Below, in pieces: positions 17,696-27,265 of a DNA stretch of 64,000 bases. The DNA comes from Algorimicrobium algoritergicola. Its GTDB lineage: Bacteria; Bacteroidota; Bacteroidia; Flavobacteriales; Flavobacteriaceae. Location of the stretch: positions 124,001 to 188,000 of the forward strand of contig NZ_VSKL01000001.1 of the NCBI RefSeq assembly GCF_008086165.1, given 5' to 3'. The notes beneath the pieces are model-generated. The model ran no database searches, was not told the DNA's origin, and was given only the letters and a program-made list of their open reading frames with translations. Position numbers and translations under genes: made by a program. Position 1 is the first letter of the stretch. The number at the start of each line of letters is the position of its first letter.

Positions 17696-20063
17696 CATCC
17701 ATTAAGTCATTGTAGGTATAGTAGTTTGTGCTATCCGTTTTATTATTACGATACAGAATACTAACACGAATAGCCTTCAAGCCTGTTACACCTTGTAAGT
17801 CTTGTAATTCTACAACTTCCAAGTCTGTGTCAAGCATTTTTTTAGATTGAAAAAAGCGAACATACTGTAAGTATTCTTCCTCATCTTCCTGCTGCGAATA
17901 AACAATACTTAACTTCCCTTTTTCGGTAACCCGTTGTTCAGTACCTTTTATAAATGCTTTGTCTACACGTTTTTTAACAACCTCATAACGTGCATTGTAC
18001 GTGCCATCTACATCAAATTGCTTTTCGTCCATGCGGAAACGGATAGATAAAGGTTGATTAAAAACCAAAATCATAGAAGCCATATCCAATTTTAAGGGAT
18101 ATATATCTTGATTGCTATAAAACGCATTCTCCATATCACACATAACTTGAATTTGCCATAGTCGCAGATTATAGAGATAAATAAGACTAAAACTATCCTC
18201 TCGCGTAATAGATTCACCTATATACATGTTGTGTTCTACACCATCCGTTTTATAGCGTTCAAAAAAGTGTGGATATATTTTTTGTGCTTCCACTTGTCTA
18301 TCATCTATAATTGTAGACATATTTTTGTTTATTAAACTAATGGTATCATCATAGTTTTTTCTGTGTTTATACAACACTTTTAGATCCTTATCAATTTGCT
18401 CAAAATAACCATCAATTTCTGATACTAAATTGGTATTTGTTTTCTTTATGAGATTCAGCAATGATGACACTTCATTTTTCAGAAACAATGAAATGACATG
18501 TTCACTATCCACTTTAAAAGCTTTTTCAACTTGAGTAAGAAATGTATTGATTTGGAAAGCTACCTGATCATAAACTGGCATGTTTAAATCTATATTCGCT
18601 TTATCAATAATGGATTTCGCTAATTCTAACTGATCAGACAAATCTTTTTGTGTCGCTAAATTTCTTGCTTCTGATGAACCTTTGACATCAATTTGCCCGA
18701 ATAAAGGATAAACATTTTTAAAAGCAATTTTTCTGAATGGGATATTTTTATTCTGAAGTATATTTTCTTTTATAAAGGCTTGCGCAGCTTGCTTAAATCG
18801 CCAATGAACGCTTTTATGAATAGACGTACATTCTTGTTGAATAACCGCTTCAATTAAGTTTTCTTGATCGGTTTTACTACGCTCTACCGTTGCAACAATG
18901 TATGGCATAACATCTTCCAGCTTATTAGCATTGATACTATTTAAAGCTTTTGGCTGATTAGAAACTAATTCTAAAATCCCCATCAAGCCGTCTTTATTTG
19001 CAATAGGCGCAAAAATAGCACTTTTAAATCCTTGCTCATGGAGCATTTTTATATGTGGCACTTTCCCTTGGGTTGCATGAAAGGTTTTTTCTACATTGGA
19101 AACAGCAATATGCTTCTTCTCTTCCAGTAATTTTTTATAGGACGATTTGCACAACATATCCGCACAATTACCCATAGGGTTGTCATTTAACAGAAAACTA
19201 TGCATGCCTTCACCGTAAACACGCTCAAAGAGGCCTTCTTCTTTATTGTATACTGAAAACCCGACCTTAATATCAGTAATTTTTAAAAACGATTGGAATA
19301 TAGATTGAAGATCTTTAATAAAATTTTTATCCTGTCGCTTGTTTTCAGCTATTAAATTGGATTTGATCTCGGAAATGGCAAAATCATCAGTTACATCAAA
19401 TATGTTAGAGATTACAAACCCTTTTAGTGTATATCCATTTTCAGGAAACAGTTTTTTCCAAAGTGCTATATCATCAAAATTATCCATGAGCGAATCAATA
19501 TCCTCTTGCGTAATGTTTGGCGCACCACTCGATTTTATGACCTCTGTAAAGTCGGCATTATAAAGGATTTTATAAAAGCGAATGATGCCATTTTTATCAG
19601 GAATTTCATAATGAAATGGCCTTCTAAAACTAAAATCAGAACCATAATACGCATTCAAAATAATAGTACAAACCATGATGTATTTATCATCGTCCGGCAT
19701 GTTCTTAATTTCAAGCTTAAAATCCTCTCCTGCATCAGCTATAATACTTTTAAATCGTTCAGAAAGATTAAAAATAGCATCTTTAAAGGGAGCAGTAGCG
19801 GCTTTAATTTCGTTTTTTGTGAGTAACGGATTAAAAGTATCTTGAAGAATTTCAGCAATTTGTGCTTCTCGTGTTTTAATTATGGACATATCAGAAAATC
19901 CATCTTTTAACTCTGGGTACGTTTCTGCAATTTTAAGAATGGATTTTGCTTTTTCTGCCATCCATACATTTTCACTCTGTGCCAATAGTTCATATTGCTC
20001 AAAGAGCTTATGAAAGCTGATAAGCAATTTTATAGGTGAACTAGTTTTGTTATTGAGTATCAT
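17682..20063 (-). CDS. GAF-domain protein of unknown function
   Basis: A 793-residue protein with a central GAF domain (about residues 250-400; MLHEQGFKSAIFAPIANKDG and LMGILELVS are typical). The flanks are helical and unassigned, except for a conserved-looking FRRPFHYEIPD near residue 155. No output domain such as histidine kinase, GGDEF or HTH is seen, and no membrane segment. I choose the ATG at 20063 over a TTG at 20081, since a TATTTTTG promoter-like element covers the TTG. It is convergent with the HD-PycTM gene. A sensory role is inferred. Confidence 0.7.
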   Translation of the reverse strand: MILNNKTSSPIKLLISFHKLFEQYELLAQSENVWMAEKAKSILKIAETYPELKDGFSDMSIIKTREAQIAEILQDTFNPLLTKNEIKAATAPFKDAIFNLSERFKSIIADAGEDFKLEIKNMPDDDKYIMVCTIILNAYYGSDFSFRRPFHYEIPDKNGIIRFYKILYNADFTEVIKSSGAPNITQEDIDSLMDNFDDIALWKKLFPENGYTLKGFVISNIFDVTDDFAISEIKSNLIAENKRQDKNFIKDLQSIFQSFLKITDIKVGFSVYNKEEGLFERVYGEGMHSFLLNDNPMGNCADMLCKSSYKKLLEEKKHIAVSNVEKTFHATQGKVPHIKMLHEQGFKSAIFAPIANKDGLMGILELVSNQPKALNSINANKLEDVMPYIVATVERSKTDQENLIEAVIQQECTSIHKSVHWRFKQAAQAFIKENILQNKNIPFRKIAFKNVYPLFGQIDVKGSSEARNLATQKDLSDQLELAKSIIDKANIDLNMPVYDQVAFQINTFLTQVEKAFKVDSEHVISLFLKNEVSSLLNLIKKTNTNLVSEIDGYFEQIDKDLKVLYKHRKNYDDTISLINKNMSTIIDDRQVEAQKIYPHFFERYKTDGVEHNMYIGESITREDSFSLIYLYNLRLWQIQVMCDMENAFYSNQDIYPLKLDMASMILVFNQPLSIRFRMDEKQFDVDGTYNARYEVVKKRVDKAFIKGTEQRVTEKGKLSIVYSQQEDEEEYLQYVRFFQSKKMLDTDLEVVELQDLQGVTGLKAIRVSILYRNNKTDSTNYYTYNDLMDVIEN

Positions 20064-20261
20064 GCCAAAATATTTCTTCAAAAATACAAATATTAACCTT
20101 GGTCGAAAAATAGGTATAACACTAACATGAATTTTTATAAAAACTTAAATAAACGATGAAATTTGCTTGTTTAACGATTTATCCATCAATTAATCATGGT
20201 TTACACTCAAAATCAATACCTTGAAACTCTTTTTCGTAATAATTAAATCGAATTTTAAACA

Positions 20262-21854
20262 ATGCTATCCACGACATCATACCGCACTTTTTTTTTCTCC
20301 ATGTTTTGCCTAACCTTTTTACAGTTTAATAATGGGTTTTCACAAACTTGGATAGAAAAAAACGAAAGTGAAAATTATGTAGCGAGGCACGAATTTGGCT
20401 TTGTTCAAGCTGGCGATAAATTTGTCATGTTTGGTGGTCGTGAATCATCACAAAGGCTGGATGTTTATGATTATGCAACGAATACATGGGAACAAGGTGG
20501 TATGGCTCCAGAATCATTTAACCATTTTCAAGCCATTAGCTTCGAAGGGCTTATTTGGGTTATTGGTGCATTTAAAACAAATGTCCCAAATCCTGAAGAA
20601 AGTGCAGATTATATTTATATGTATAATCCAGCTACAAAACAATGGATTCAGGGTATGGAAATCCCCGAATCACGGAAGCGTGGAGCGGCAGGATTGGCCG
20701 TTTATAATAATAAATTTTATGTTGTAGGTGGTAATAACAATGGTCATAGCGGTGGTTATGTTTCTTATTTTGATGAATTTAATCCTACTACAGGTGCTTG
20801 GACCTCATTAACTAATGCGCCGCATGAGCGCGATCATTTTCAAGCTGCAATTTTTGGCGATAAACTCTATGCTATTGGAGGCAGATTAACAGGTGGTCCA
20901 GGTGGATTATTTGAGCCACAAGTTCCCGAAGTAGATGTGTATAATTTTATCACAGAGCAATGGACAACATTAAATAACAGTCAAAATATACCCAATCCGC
21001 GAGCAGGTTTAGGTGTTATAGTTTACAATAACGAAATATATACCCTTGGTGGCGAAACTACATTTAACAGACCAAATAATGGTCAGGTTTCTATTGTTGA
21101 ATCATTTAACCCAACCACAAACACATGGACAACACAAAGTAGCTTAAACTATCCTAGACATGGGTTTCAGCCTATTGTTTCCGGTAGCACACTATATGTT
21201 GCAGGAGGTTCATCAGGAGGTGTAATTATCCGAAATATGGAATATTTAGGCACTGATGATGCTTCAGGGACAGCAAATGTTAATAGCACATTTGCAGCAG
21301 CTGAAACAACCAAAGCATTTGAATACGGCCCAGATTTTGGTTCGGTAACTATTGATATTGAATTAAGTAATACATCTGGAACAACAGGCACTTATATTGA
21401 TAATATTTCCATAACAGGAACAGATTATACGTTGGCCAATACGTATGCTAATCAATTAGTTGGTGCTAATTCTAGTGTTAGTATTCAGGCAGTTCTTACC
21501 AATACCACGCAAAATACTAGAAATGGTACAGTATCGGTTACCTACAATAACAATAGCACATTAACTATTGAACTTGAAGGAACTTTAAACCCAACATTAT
21601 CCATTGACACATTAAACGAAACAAATGGAAATTTATTAGTCTATCCATCGCCTACAAAAAACACATTTTCAATTAATCATTCGGTTACAGAATTGAAATT
21701 ATACGATGTTTCTGGAAAACTAATTAAAGAATTTTCTGGAGCATTTAAAGCCAAACAAGACTTCAGTGTTTCGGAATTATCAGCTGGACTTTATATTGTG
21801 AAAGCACGTAATAGTTCGCAGGCGCAATTCACGGGTAGATTGATTAAGAAATAA
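20262..21854 (+). CDS. Secreted Kelch-repeat protein with type IX secretion sorting domain
   Basis: A 530-residue protein with an N-terminal signal peptide (FFSMFCLTFLQFNNGFSQ), five to six Kelch repeats between about 40 and 330 (for example FVMFGGRESSQRLDVYD, FYVVGGNN, LYAIGGR, IYTLGGE, LYVAGGSSGG), a beta-sandwich at about 340-445 (FGSVTIDIELSNTSGTTGTY), and a type A C-terminal sorting domain from about 455 (LLVYPSPTKNTF, LKLYDVSGKLIKEF, ELSAGLYIVK, GRLIKK). The last domain directs export by the type IX system to the cell surface or medium. Ligand or enzymatic activity is unknown. Confidence 0.87.
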   Translation: MLSTTSYRTFFFSMFCLTFLQFNNGFSQTWIEKNESENYVARHEFGFVQAGDKFVMFGGRESSQRLDVYDYATNTWEQGGMAPESFNHFQAISFEGLIWVIGAFKTNVPNPEESADYIYMYNPATKQWIQGMEIPESRKRGAAGLAVYNNKFYVVGGNNNGHSGGYVSYFDEFNPTTGAWTSLTNAPHERDHFQAAIFGDKLYAIGGRLTGGPGGLFEPQVPEVDVYNFITEQWTTLNNSQNIPNPRAGLGVIVYNNEIYTLGGETTFNRPNNGQVSIVESFNPTTNTWTTQSSLNYPRHGFQPIVSGSTLYVAGGSSGGVIIRNMEYLGTDDASGTANVNSTFAAAETTKAFEYGPDFGSVTIDIELSNTSGTTGTYIDNISITGTDYTLANTYANQLVGANSSVSIQAVLTNTTQNTRNGTVSVTYNNNSTLTIELEGTLNPTLSIDTLNETNGNLLVYPSPTKNTFSINHSVTELKLYDVSGKLIKEFSGAFKAKQDFSVSELSAGLYIVKARNSSQAQFTGRLIKK

Positions 21855-21946
21855 ACCTTTTTTATGAACCACAATTTCCGCTGTTAAATGATGACAGTTT
21901 CTACTCAAAAAAAAATCAATCAGCATTTTTTATAATTATTATAGTC

Positions 21947-21973
21947 TTGTTTTGATTTATTTAAATACATTTG
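21947..21973 (+). promoter_or_regulatory. Probable promoter of the ilv operon leader
   Basis: TACATTTG at 21966-21973 matches the Bacteroidota -7 consensus TAnnTTTG, with TTG at 21947-21949 as a -33 candidate 16 bases upstream (slightly short of the usual spacing). A start point around 21980 would put the first leader ATG (21994) close to the RNA 5' end, as expected for attenuation. Confidence 0.6.
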
Positions 21974-21993
21974 TCTCGAAATTAGAATCAACA

Positions 21994-22068
21994 ATGAGAA
22001 ATTTTTCTATTATTCCTTCAATTAGTATTGCAAATGTGATTATCACATCTGCAGAGGGAACGCTATAG
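21994..22068 (+). CDS. Leader peptide 1 of the ilv operon, isoleucine-rich
   Basis: A 24-codon ORF starting ATG AGA AAT and ending CTA TAG. It encodes six isoleucines and one valine (segments SIIPSISI and NVIIT). It is followed after 18 bp by a strong terminator. Position, composition and terminator are those of a transcription-attenuation leader, with ribosome stalling at Ile codons when charged tRNA-Ile is scarce. Its sequence is unrelated to leaders 2 and 3. Confidence 0.7.
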   Translation: MRNFSIIPSISIANVIITSAEGTL

Positions 22069-22086
22069 AATATATACAACATATTT

Positions 22087-22120
22087 AAAAAGCCTCCCGA
22101 GAAATCAGGAGGCTTTTTTT
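22087..22120 (+). terminator. Attenuator terminator 1 of the ilv operon
   Basis: AAAAAGCCTCC at 22087-22097 pairs with GGAGGCTTTTT at 22108-22118, giving an 11-bp arm closed by ten unpaired bases, followed by a run of T to 22120. It lies between leader peptides 1 and 2. Confidence 0.85.
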
Positions 22121-22136
22121 ATGGTATTAAATCAAT

Positions 22137-22193
22137 ATGACAACACATACAAACATTATTATTATCAGCATTATTATTCGCTTCACAGAGTGA
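22137..22193 (+). CDS. Leader peptide 2 of the ilv operon, isoleucine-rich
   Basis: An 18-codon ORF encoding MTTHTNIIIISIIIRFTE. Seven isoleucines occur as four consecutive Ile codons, Ser, then three more. A copy of the same module starts 135 bp downstream, with the same length, the same Ile block and the same GAG TGA ending although the last codons differ, which supports this frame as the translated one. It is followed by terminator 2. Confidence 0.8.
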   Translation: MTTHTNIIIISIIIRFTE

Positions 22194-22217
22194 GTCAGGC
22201 TGGTATTATCCAATTTT

Positions 22218-22251
22218 AAGCCTTTCTCATTCACTTGAGAAAGGCTTTTTT
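22218..22251 (+). terminator. Attenuator terminator 2 of the ilv operon
   Basis: AAGCCTTTCTCA at 22218-22229 pairs with TGAGAAAGGCTT at 22236-22247, followed by a T run. An alternative pairing AGGCT (22197-22201) with AGCCT (22219-22223) would sequester the left arm and act as antiterminator. Confidence 0.85.
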
Positions 22252-22271
22252 ATTTTTTATAAAATCGACAT

Positions 22272-22328
22272 ATGAAAACAGTTACTAACATTATTATTAT
22301 CAGCATTATTATTTACTCTATCGAGTGA
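22272..22328 (+). CDS. Leader peptide 3 of the ilv operon, isoleucine-rich
   Basis: An 18-codon ORF encoding MKTVTNIIIISIIIYSIE, with eight isoleucines. It is the duplicate of leader 2. It is followed by terminator 3, and then ilvE begins at 22421. Confidence 0.8.
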   Translation: MKTVTNIIIISIIIYSIE

Positions 22329-22352
22329 GTCAGGTTGGTATTGCACCATTTC

Positions 22353-22387
22353 AAGCCTTTCTCATTTATTTGGGAAAGGCTTTTTTT
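22353..22387 (+). terminator. Attenuator terminator 3 of the ilv operon
   Basis: AAGCCTTTCTCA at 22353-22364 pairs with TGGGAAAGGCTT at 22371-22382 (one G-U pair), followed by seven T. The competing pairing is AGGTT (22332-22336) with AGCCT (22354-22358); the C-to-T change relative to module 2 turns a G-C pair into G-U and keeps the antiterminator possible. Confidence 0.85.
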
Positions 22388-22420
22388 ATTCAATTAAAGT
22401 CAAACTTAAAACAAACCAAT

Positions 22421-23323
22421 ATGTATTACAACAACGACACGCTAATCTACCTAAACGGGAAATTTGTTAAAGCAAATGAAACTACTACAGATTTATACAG
22501 TCAAACCCTACACTACGGATATGGTGTTTTTGAAGGGATTCGGGCTTATGCAACTGGAAACGGGACAAGCGTTTTCAAAGTCAAAGAACATTACGAACGT
22601 TTAAAAAAGTCAGCAGAGCTCATCACTATTCCATTTCATTATGATGTTCAAGAATTAGTAGACGCAACTTACATGCTGTTAAAGAAAAATAATTTATCTG
22701 ATGCCTATGTTCGTCCATTGGTTTTCTGCGATCCAAACATGGCACTTACCAAACCAAATAATGTTTCCATCATGATCTGCGCTTGGGAATGGGGCGCTTA
22801 TTTGGGAGACAAACAATTACGATTGAACGTTTCGTCTTTCTGTCGTCCCCATCCACGTTCCATAAAAATTGAAGCAAAAGTATGTGGTCATTATGTGAAT
22901 TCAATACTGGCCACAAACGAAGCAAAAGATAAAGGTTTTGATGAAGCGTTGCTTTTGGATAGCGATGGGTTTTTAGCAGAAGGTCCAGGCGCTAATTTAT
23001 TCTTCGAAAAAGACGGTGTTTTATTCACTCCGAAATTGGGCAATATCCTTCCCGGAATCACACGAGCAACTGTTTTAGAATTAGCCGAAGAACTTGGAAT
23101 CGAAGTTAAACAAGGACTTTTTGAACCTAAAGACTTATTCGCAGCAGACAGTGCTTTTTATTGTGGAACAGCTGCTGAAGTTATAGGCATTAAATCCGTT
23201 GATGACACCAAATTCCCGACAGCATGGAATGATTCATTAGGAAAGAAATTACAAGACGCTTATTCGAAGCGGGTGAAAGAAACTCCAACAACAGCAACAA
23301 CATTTAGCACAACGTTATCATGA
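22421..23323 (+). CDS. ilvE: Branched-chain amino acid aminotransferase
   Basis: A 300-residue class IV PLP aminotransferase catalysing the last step of Ile, Val and Leu synthesis. It shows [14 protein letters not shown], the region around the PLP lysine ([20 protein letters not shown]), [13 protein letters not shown] and [14 protein letters not shown] place the start at ATG 22421 ([16 protein letters not shown]); the frame stays open upstream to 22325 but that part is the third leader and its terminator. It overlaps ilvD by 4 bp (ATGA). It is the first enzyme gene after the attenuators. Confidence 0.93.
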   Translation: MYYNNDTLIYLNGKFVKANETTTDLYSQTLHYGYGVFEGIRAYATGNGTSVFKVKEHYERLKKSAELITIPFHYDVQELVDATYMLLKKNNLSDAYVRPLVFCDPNMALTKPNNVSIMICAWEWGAYLGDKQLRLNVSSFCRPHPRSIKIEAKVCGHYVNSILATNEAKDKGFDEALLLDSDGFLAEGPGANLFFEKDGVLFTPKLGNILPGITRATVLELAEELGIEVKQGLFEPKDLFAADSAFYCGTAAEVIGIKSVDDTKFPTAWNDSLGKKLQDAYSKRVKETPTTATTFSTTLS

Positions 23324-24996
23324 ACACTATAAATACATACAGTAAAACAATCACGCAGGACGCATCTCAACCTGCCGCGCAAGCCATGCTTTATGGAATC
23401 GGGTTGACGGAAGAAGACATGCAAAAAGCACAGGTCGGGATTGTGAGTACAGGTTACGAAGGAAATACCTGCAATATGCATTTGAACGACTTGGCGAAAG
23501 AAGTCAAAACAGGCGTGCAAAACGAAAACCTTGTTGGATTAATTTTCAACACGATTGGCGTAAGTGATGGGATTTCCAACGGAACAGATGGCATGCGATT
23601 TTCATTGGTTTCCCGTGATGTCATTGCTGATTCAATCGAAACGGTGGTCAGCGCACAATGGTACGACGCCGTTTTAGCCGTGGTGGGTTGCGATAAAAAT
23701 ATGCCCGGTTCTATCATCGCGATGGGCAGATTAAATCGTCCTGCAATCATGGTTTACGGTGGAAGCATTCATTCTGGAAAATGGAAAGGTGAATCTTTGA
23801 ACATCGTTTCTGCATTTGAAGCTTTGGGCAAGAAATTCAACAACACCATAACCCCAGAAGATTTCAAAGGTGTTATCAAAAATGCGTGCCCAGGCGCTGG
23901 TGCTTGTGGCGGCATGTATACGGCAAACACAATGGCTTCCGCAATTGAAGCTTTAGGAATGAGCTTACCCTACAGTTCTTCGAATCCTGCTTTAAGTGTT
24001 GAGAAGAATCAAGAATGTTTAGCTACCGGAAAAGCAATTCGGGTTTTACTTGAAAATGACATCAAACCCAAAGACATCATGACCAAAAAGGCATTTGAGA
24101 ATGCGATAACCATGGTCACGGTTCTCGGTGGTTCAACTAATGCGGTGTTGCACTTAATCGCGATGGCGCATTCTGTAGATCTCGAATTAACACTAGAGGA
24201 TTTCCAAAGAATCAGCGATAAGGTCCCTGTTTTGGCAGATTTAAAACCAAGCGGAAAATACCTGATGGAGGATTTACATGCTGTTGGCGGTGTTCCTGCG
24301 GTGATGAAATACTTGTTAGAAAACAACCTGCTTCACGGTGATTGTTTAACCGTGACAGGAAAAACTGTCGCAGAAAACATGGCTGAAATTTCAGATTTAA
24401 CCGCAGGACAAAATGTGTTTCTTCAATTGGAATCTCCTTTAAAATCTACTGGACATTTACAAATCCTTTTTGGGAATTTGGCACCCAAAGGGAGTGTGGC
24501 GAAAATCAGCGGAAACGAAGGAGAATATTTTGAAGGTTCAGCAAAAGTTTACAACGATGAATACGCAGCAATTGACGGCATAAAAAGCGGTGAAGTTAAG
24601 TCGGGAGATGTTGTGGTGATTCGCTACTGTGGTCCAAAAGGAGGTCCAGGAATGCCAGAAATGCTCAAGCCAACGTCGGCTATTATGGGCGCCGGACTGG
24701 GGAAAAACGTGGCGTTAATTACCGACGGCAGATTCTCTGGTGGAACACACGGATTTGTGGTTGGACATATCACACCCGAAGCTTATCACGGTGGGACACT
24801 TGCATTAGTTGAAAATGGCGACAAAATCATCATTGACACAAAAAATAATTCTATTCAGTTAAAAGTAAACCATCAGGAACTAGCCCAACGAAAATCGGAA
24901 TGGAACCAACCAAAACTAAAAGCAACAAAAGGCGTCTTATATAAATATGCAAAATGTGTGTCGTGTGCGTCAACAGGCTGCGTAACTGATAATTAA
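23320..24996 (+). CDS. ilvD: Dihydroxy-acid dehydratase
   Basis: A 558-residue iron-sulfur dehydratase making the 2-oxo acids of Ile and Val synthesis. Cluster cysteines are visible in [22 protein letters not shown] and [20 protein letters not shown]; the C-terminal domain has [15 protein letters not shown]. The C-terminus carries an extra [13 protein letters not shown] tail, common in this family. Length is standard. Coupled to ilvE by a 4-bp overlap. Confidence 0.95.
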   Translation: MNTINTYSKTITQDASQPAAQAMLYGIGLTEEDMQKAQVGIVSTGYEGNTCNMHLNDLAKEVKTGVQNENLVGLIFNTIGVSDGISNGTDGMRFSLVSRDVIADSIETVVSAQWYDAVLAVVGCDKNMPGSIIAMGRLNRPAIMVYGGSIHSGKWKGESLNIVSAFEALGKKFNNTITPEDFKGVIKNACPGAGACGGMYTANTMASAIEALGMSLPYSSSNPALSVEKNQECLATGKAIRVLLENDIKPKDIMTKKAFENAITMVTVLGGSTNAVLHLIAMAHSVDLELTLEDFQRISDKVPVLADLKPSGKYLMEDLHAVGGVPAVMKYLLENNLLHGDCLTVTGKTVAENMAEISDLTAGQNVFLQLESPLKSTGHLQILFGNLAPKGSVAKISGNEGEYFEGSAKVYNDEYAAIDGIKSGEVKSGDVVVIRYCGPKGGPGMPEMLKPTSAIMGAGLGKNVALITDGRFSGGTHGFVVGHITPEAYHGGTLALVENGDKIIIDTKNNSIQLKVNHQELAQRKSEWNQPKLKATKGVLYKYAKCVSCASTGCVTDN

Positions 24997-25012
24997 TTAT
25001 AAAAAAACAGAA

Positions 25013-26707
25013 ATGAACTCAATAAAAATGACAGGTGCTAAAGCTGTAGTCGAGTCTTTAGTAGCCGAACAAGTTAATACAATATTCGGGTATCCCGGAG
25101 GAGCCATCATGCCCATATATGATGCTTTATATGATTACGAAGAATCCGTAAATCACATTTTAGTCCGTCACGAACAAGGCGCCATTCATGCCGCTCAAGG
25201 TTATGCTAGAACATCAGGAAAAACAGGTGTGGTATTCGCAACTTCTGGACCAGGCGCAACCAATTTAATTACTGGCTTAGCAGATGCTATGATTGATTCC
25301 ACGCCCTTGGTATGTATCACAGGCCAAGTATCATCCCATCTTTTGGGCACCGATGCTTTTCAGGAAACGGATGTGGTGGGAATCTCCATGCCCATAACCA
25401 AGTGGAACTGTCAAGTTACCAGAGCAGACGATATTTCTGCCGCTGTTGCAAAAGCATTTTACATTGCACAATCTGGCCGTCCAGGCCCTGTGCTGATTGA
25501 TATTACCAAGGATGCGCAATTTGGCCAAACCAATTTCAAATATGAGACATGTACGAATATCCGAAGTTATTATCCTAGGCCAAAGTTGCGCAAATCGGTT
25601 GCAGAAGCCGCAGCGAAATTAATTAATGCCGCAAAAAAACCTTACTTACTAATTGGACAGGGAATTATGCTATCTCATGCAGAGAAGGCATTAGTGGAGT
25701 TTGTTGAAAAGTCAGGAATTCCGGTAGCATCAACCCTTTTAGGGTTAGGCGCATTTCCCAATAATCACCCACTTTATGCCGGATATTTAGGCATGCACGG
25801 TGATTATGCCGCAAACATAAAAACAAATGAGTGCGATGTCCTTATCGCCATCGGTATGCGCTTCGACGATAGAGTTACTGGCGATGTTTCTAGGTATGCC
25901 AGACAGGCAAAAATTGTTCATATAGACATTGATGCTTCGGAATTAAATAAAATTATAAAAGCAGATGTTCCAATTCATGCGGATGCCAAAGAAGCTTTAA
26001 AAGTATTAACAGCATTGGTTCATAAAAAAGTCCACAGCTCTTGGCTTCAGGAATTTAAAGATGCTAAAGAAGTTGAAATTGACACTTTACAAAAAAGTGC
26101 CAACGAATTACATTCCGAAGAATTGAAAATGGATGAGGTCATCAAAATGCTTTCAGAAATCACCAACGGAGAAGCAGTTGTAGTTACCGATGTGGGTCAA
26201 CACCAAATGATGACAGCGCGCTATTATCAATACAATAAAACAAAAAGCAACATTACATCAGGAGGTTTGGGAACCATGGGATTTGCACTACCAGCTGCTA
26301 TTGGAGCAAAATTTGGTGCGCCAGACAAACCTGTAATAGCCATTATTGGAGATGGAGGCTTTCAAATGACGCTACAAGAATTGGGGACCATTTTGCAAAG
26401 TGATGTAGATATAAAAATCATCATTTTAAATAACCGATTTCTTGGGATGGTACGTCAATGGCAACAGTTATTTTTTGAGAAACGCTATTCATTTACAAAT
26501 ATGATCAGCCCTGATTTTATAGCCCTTTCTAAAGCGTATAGTATTGAAGCCTCCAAAATTGAAGCTAGAAAAGACTTAAAAGAAAATCTATTAAAAATGC
26601 TAAATCACAACGGATCTTACTTGTTAGAAGTCATGGTCGCTAAAGAGGAAAATGTATTTCCAATGATGACAACCGGAGCCTCTGTATCAGAAGTTCGTTT
26701 AAACTAA
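25013..26707 (+). CDS. ilvB: Acetolactate synthase, large catalytic subunit
   Basis: A 564-residue thiamine-diphosphate enzyme forming acetolactate or acetohydroxybutyrate. It shows GYPGGAIMPIYDALY, the catalytic-Glu segment RHEQGAIHAAQGYART, FATSGPGATNLITGLADA and the ThDP/Mg motif GDGGFQMTLQEL with NN about 30 residues later (ILNNRFLGMVRQWQ). It is separated from ilvD by 16 bp and from its regulatory subunit by 5 bp. Confidence 0.95.
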   Translation: MNSIKMTGAKAVVESLVAEQVNTIFGYPGGAIMPIYDALYDYEESVNHILVRHEQGAIHAAQGYARTSGKTGVVFATSGPGATNLITGLADAMIDSTPLVCITGQVSSHLLGTDAFQETDVVGISMPITKWNCQVTRADDISAAVAKAFYIAQSGRPGPVLIDITKDAQFGQTNFKYETCTNIRSYYPRPKLRKSVAEAAAKLINAAKKPYLLIGQGIMLSHAEKALVEFVEKSGIPVASTLLGLGAFPNNHPLYAGYLGMHGDYAANIKTNECDVLIAIGMRFDDRVTGDVSRYARQAKIVHIDIDASELNKIIKADVPIHADAKEALKVLTALVHKKVHSSWLQEFKDAKEVEIDTLQKSANELHSEELKMDEVIKMLSEITNGEAVVVTDVGQHQMMTARYYQYNKTKSNITSGGLGTMGFALPAAIGAKFGAPDKPVIAIIGDGGFQMTLQELGTILQSDVDIKIIILNNRFLGMVRQWQQLFFEKRYSFTNMISPDFIALSKAYSIEASKIEARKDLKENLLKMLNHNGSYLLEVMVAKEENVFPMMTTGASVSEVRLN

Positions 26708-26712
26708 AAAAA

Positions 26713-27246
26713 ATGAAAAAAACATATACAGTATCCGTCTTTACAGAAAACAGCATCGGGATGATGAATCGGGTAACAATTATTTTCACGCGTCGCCACC
26801 TCAATATCGATAGTATTACAGCTTCCGAATCGGAAATAAAGGGAGTGTTTCGATATACCATTGTTTTAAGAACAACAAAAGAGCAAGTAGAAAAAGTTAT
26901 CGGACAGCTTGAAAAACTAATAGATGTTTTTAAAGCATTCGCACATGAAGATTCTGAAGTCGTACATCAAGAAATCGCATTGTATAAAATAAAAACAGGC
27001 GCTTTAACTAATGGTGATGTGGAAAAAGTAATTCGGGAACATCATGCAAGAATACTTACGGTAGACCCAAAATTTATGGTCATAGAAAAAACAGGACATG
27101 TAAAAGAAACGCAATTGCTGTTCGAAAACTTACAACCTTATGGTGTACTTGAATTTGCACGTTCTGGACGTGTAGCAGTAACAAAACCCATGAAAGAATT
27201 TAGCACCTATTTAAAAGAGTTAGAAGAATTAAATCACAAATTATAA
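26713..27246 (+). CDS. ilvN: Acetolactate synthase, small regulatory subunit
   Basis: A 177-residue regulatory subunit with an N-terminal ACT domain (YTVSVFTENSIGMMNRVTII followed by FTRRHLNIDSI) that binds the feedback effector, usually valine, and a C-terminal ACT-like half (EFARSGRVAVTK). Its place directly after ilvB fits the standard holoenzyme. Confidence 0.93.
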   Translation: MKKTYTVSVFTENSIGMMNRVTIIFTRRHLNIDSITASESEIKGVFRYTIVLRTTKEQVEKVIGQLEKLIDVFKAFAHEDSEVVHQEIALYKIKTGALTNGDVEKVIREHHARILTVDPKFMVIEKTGHVKETQLLFENLQPYGVLEFARSGRVAVTKPMKEFSTYLKELEELNHKL

Positions 27247-27265
27247 ACAATAAATAAAAAGAATT

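Larger units (their letters stand above)
22137..22406 (+). repeat. Tandem duplication of a 135-bp attenuator module
   Basis: Positions 22137-22271 and 22272-22406 are equivalent modules. Leader ORF, post-leader segment (GAGTGAGTCAGG), antiterminator arms and terminator left arms recur at an exact 135-bp offset, although the promoter-proximal part and the tails have diverged. The conserved core includes a 27-base identical Ile-codon block. Confidence 0.8.

Noticed and set aside
16496-20063. Complete Pycsar defence operon
   Set aside because: No pyrimidine cyclase gene is present beside the PycTM protein; the neighbour is a GAF protein on the other strand.
22121-22219. Alternative ORF over leader 2 rich in Tyr and His (begins MVLNQYDNTYKHYYYQHYY)
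   Set aside because: The same frame in the duplicated module 3 meets a stop at once, while the Ile frame keeps its length, start and stop in both modules.
22325-22420. N-terminal extension of ilvE
   Set aside because: The added codons fall in leader 3 and its terminator and do not resemble aminotransferase sequence; the ATG at 22421 gives the normal family start.
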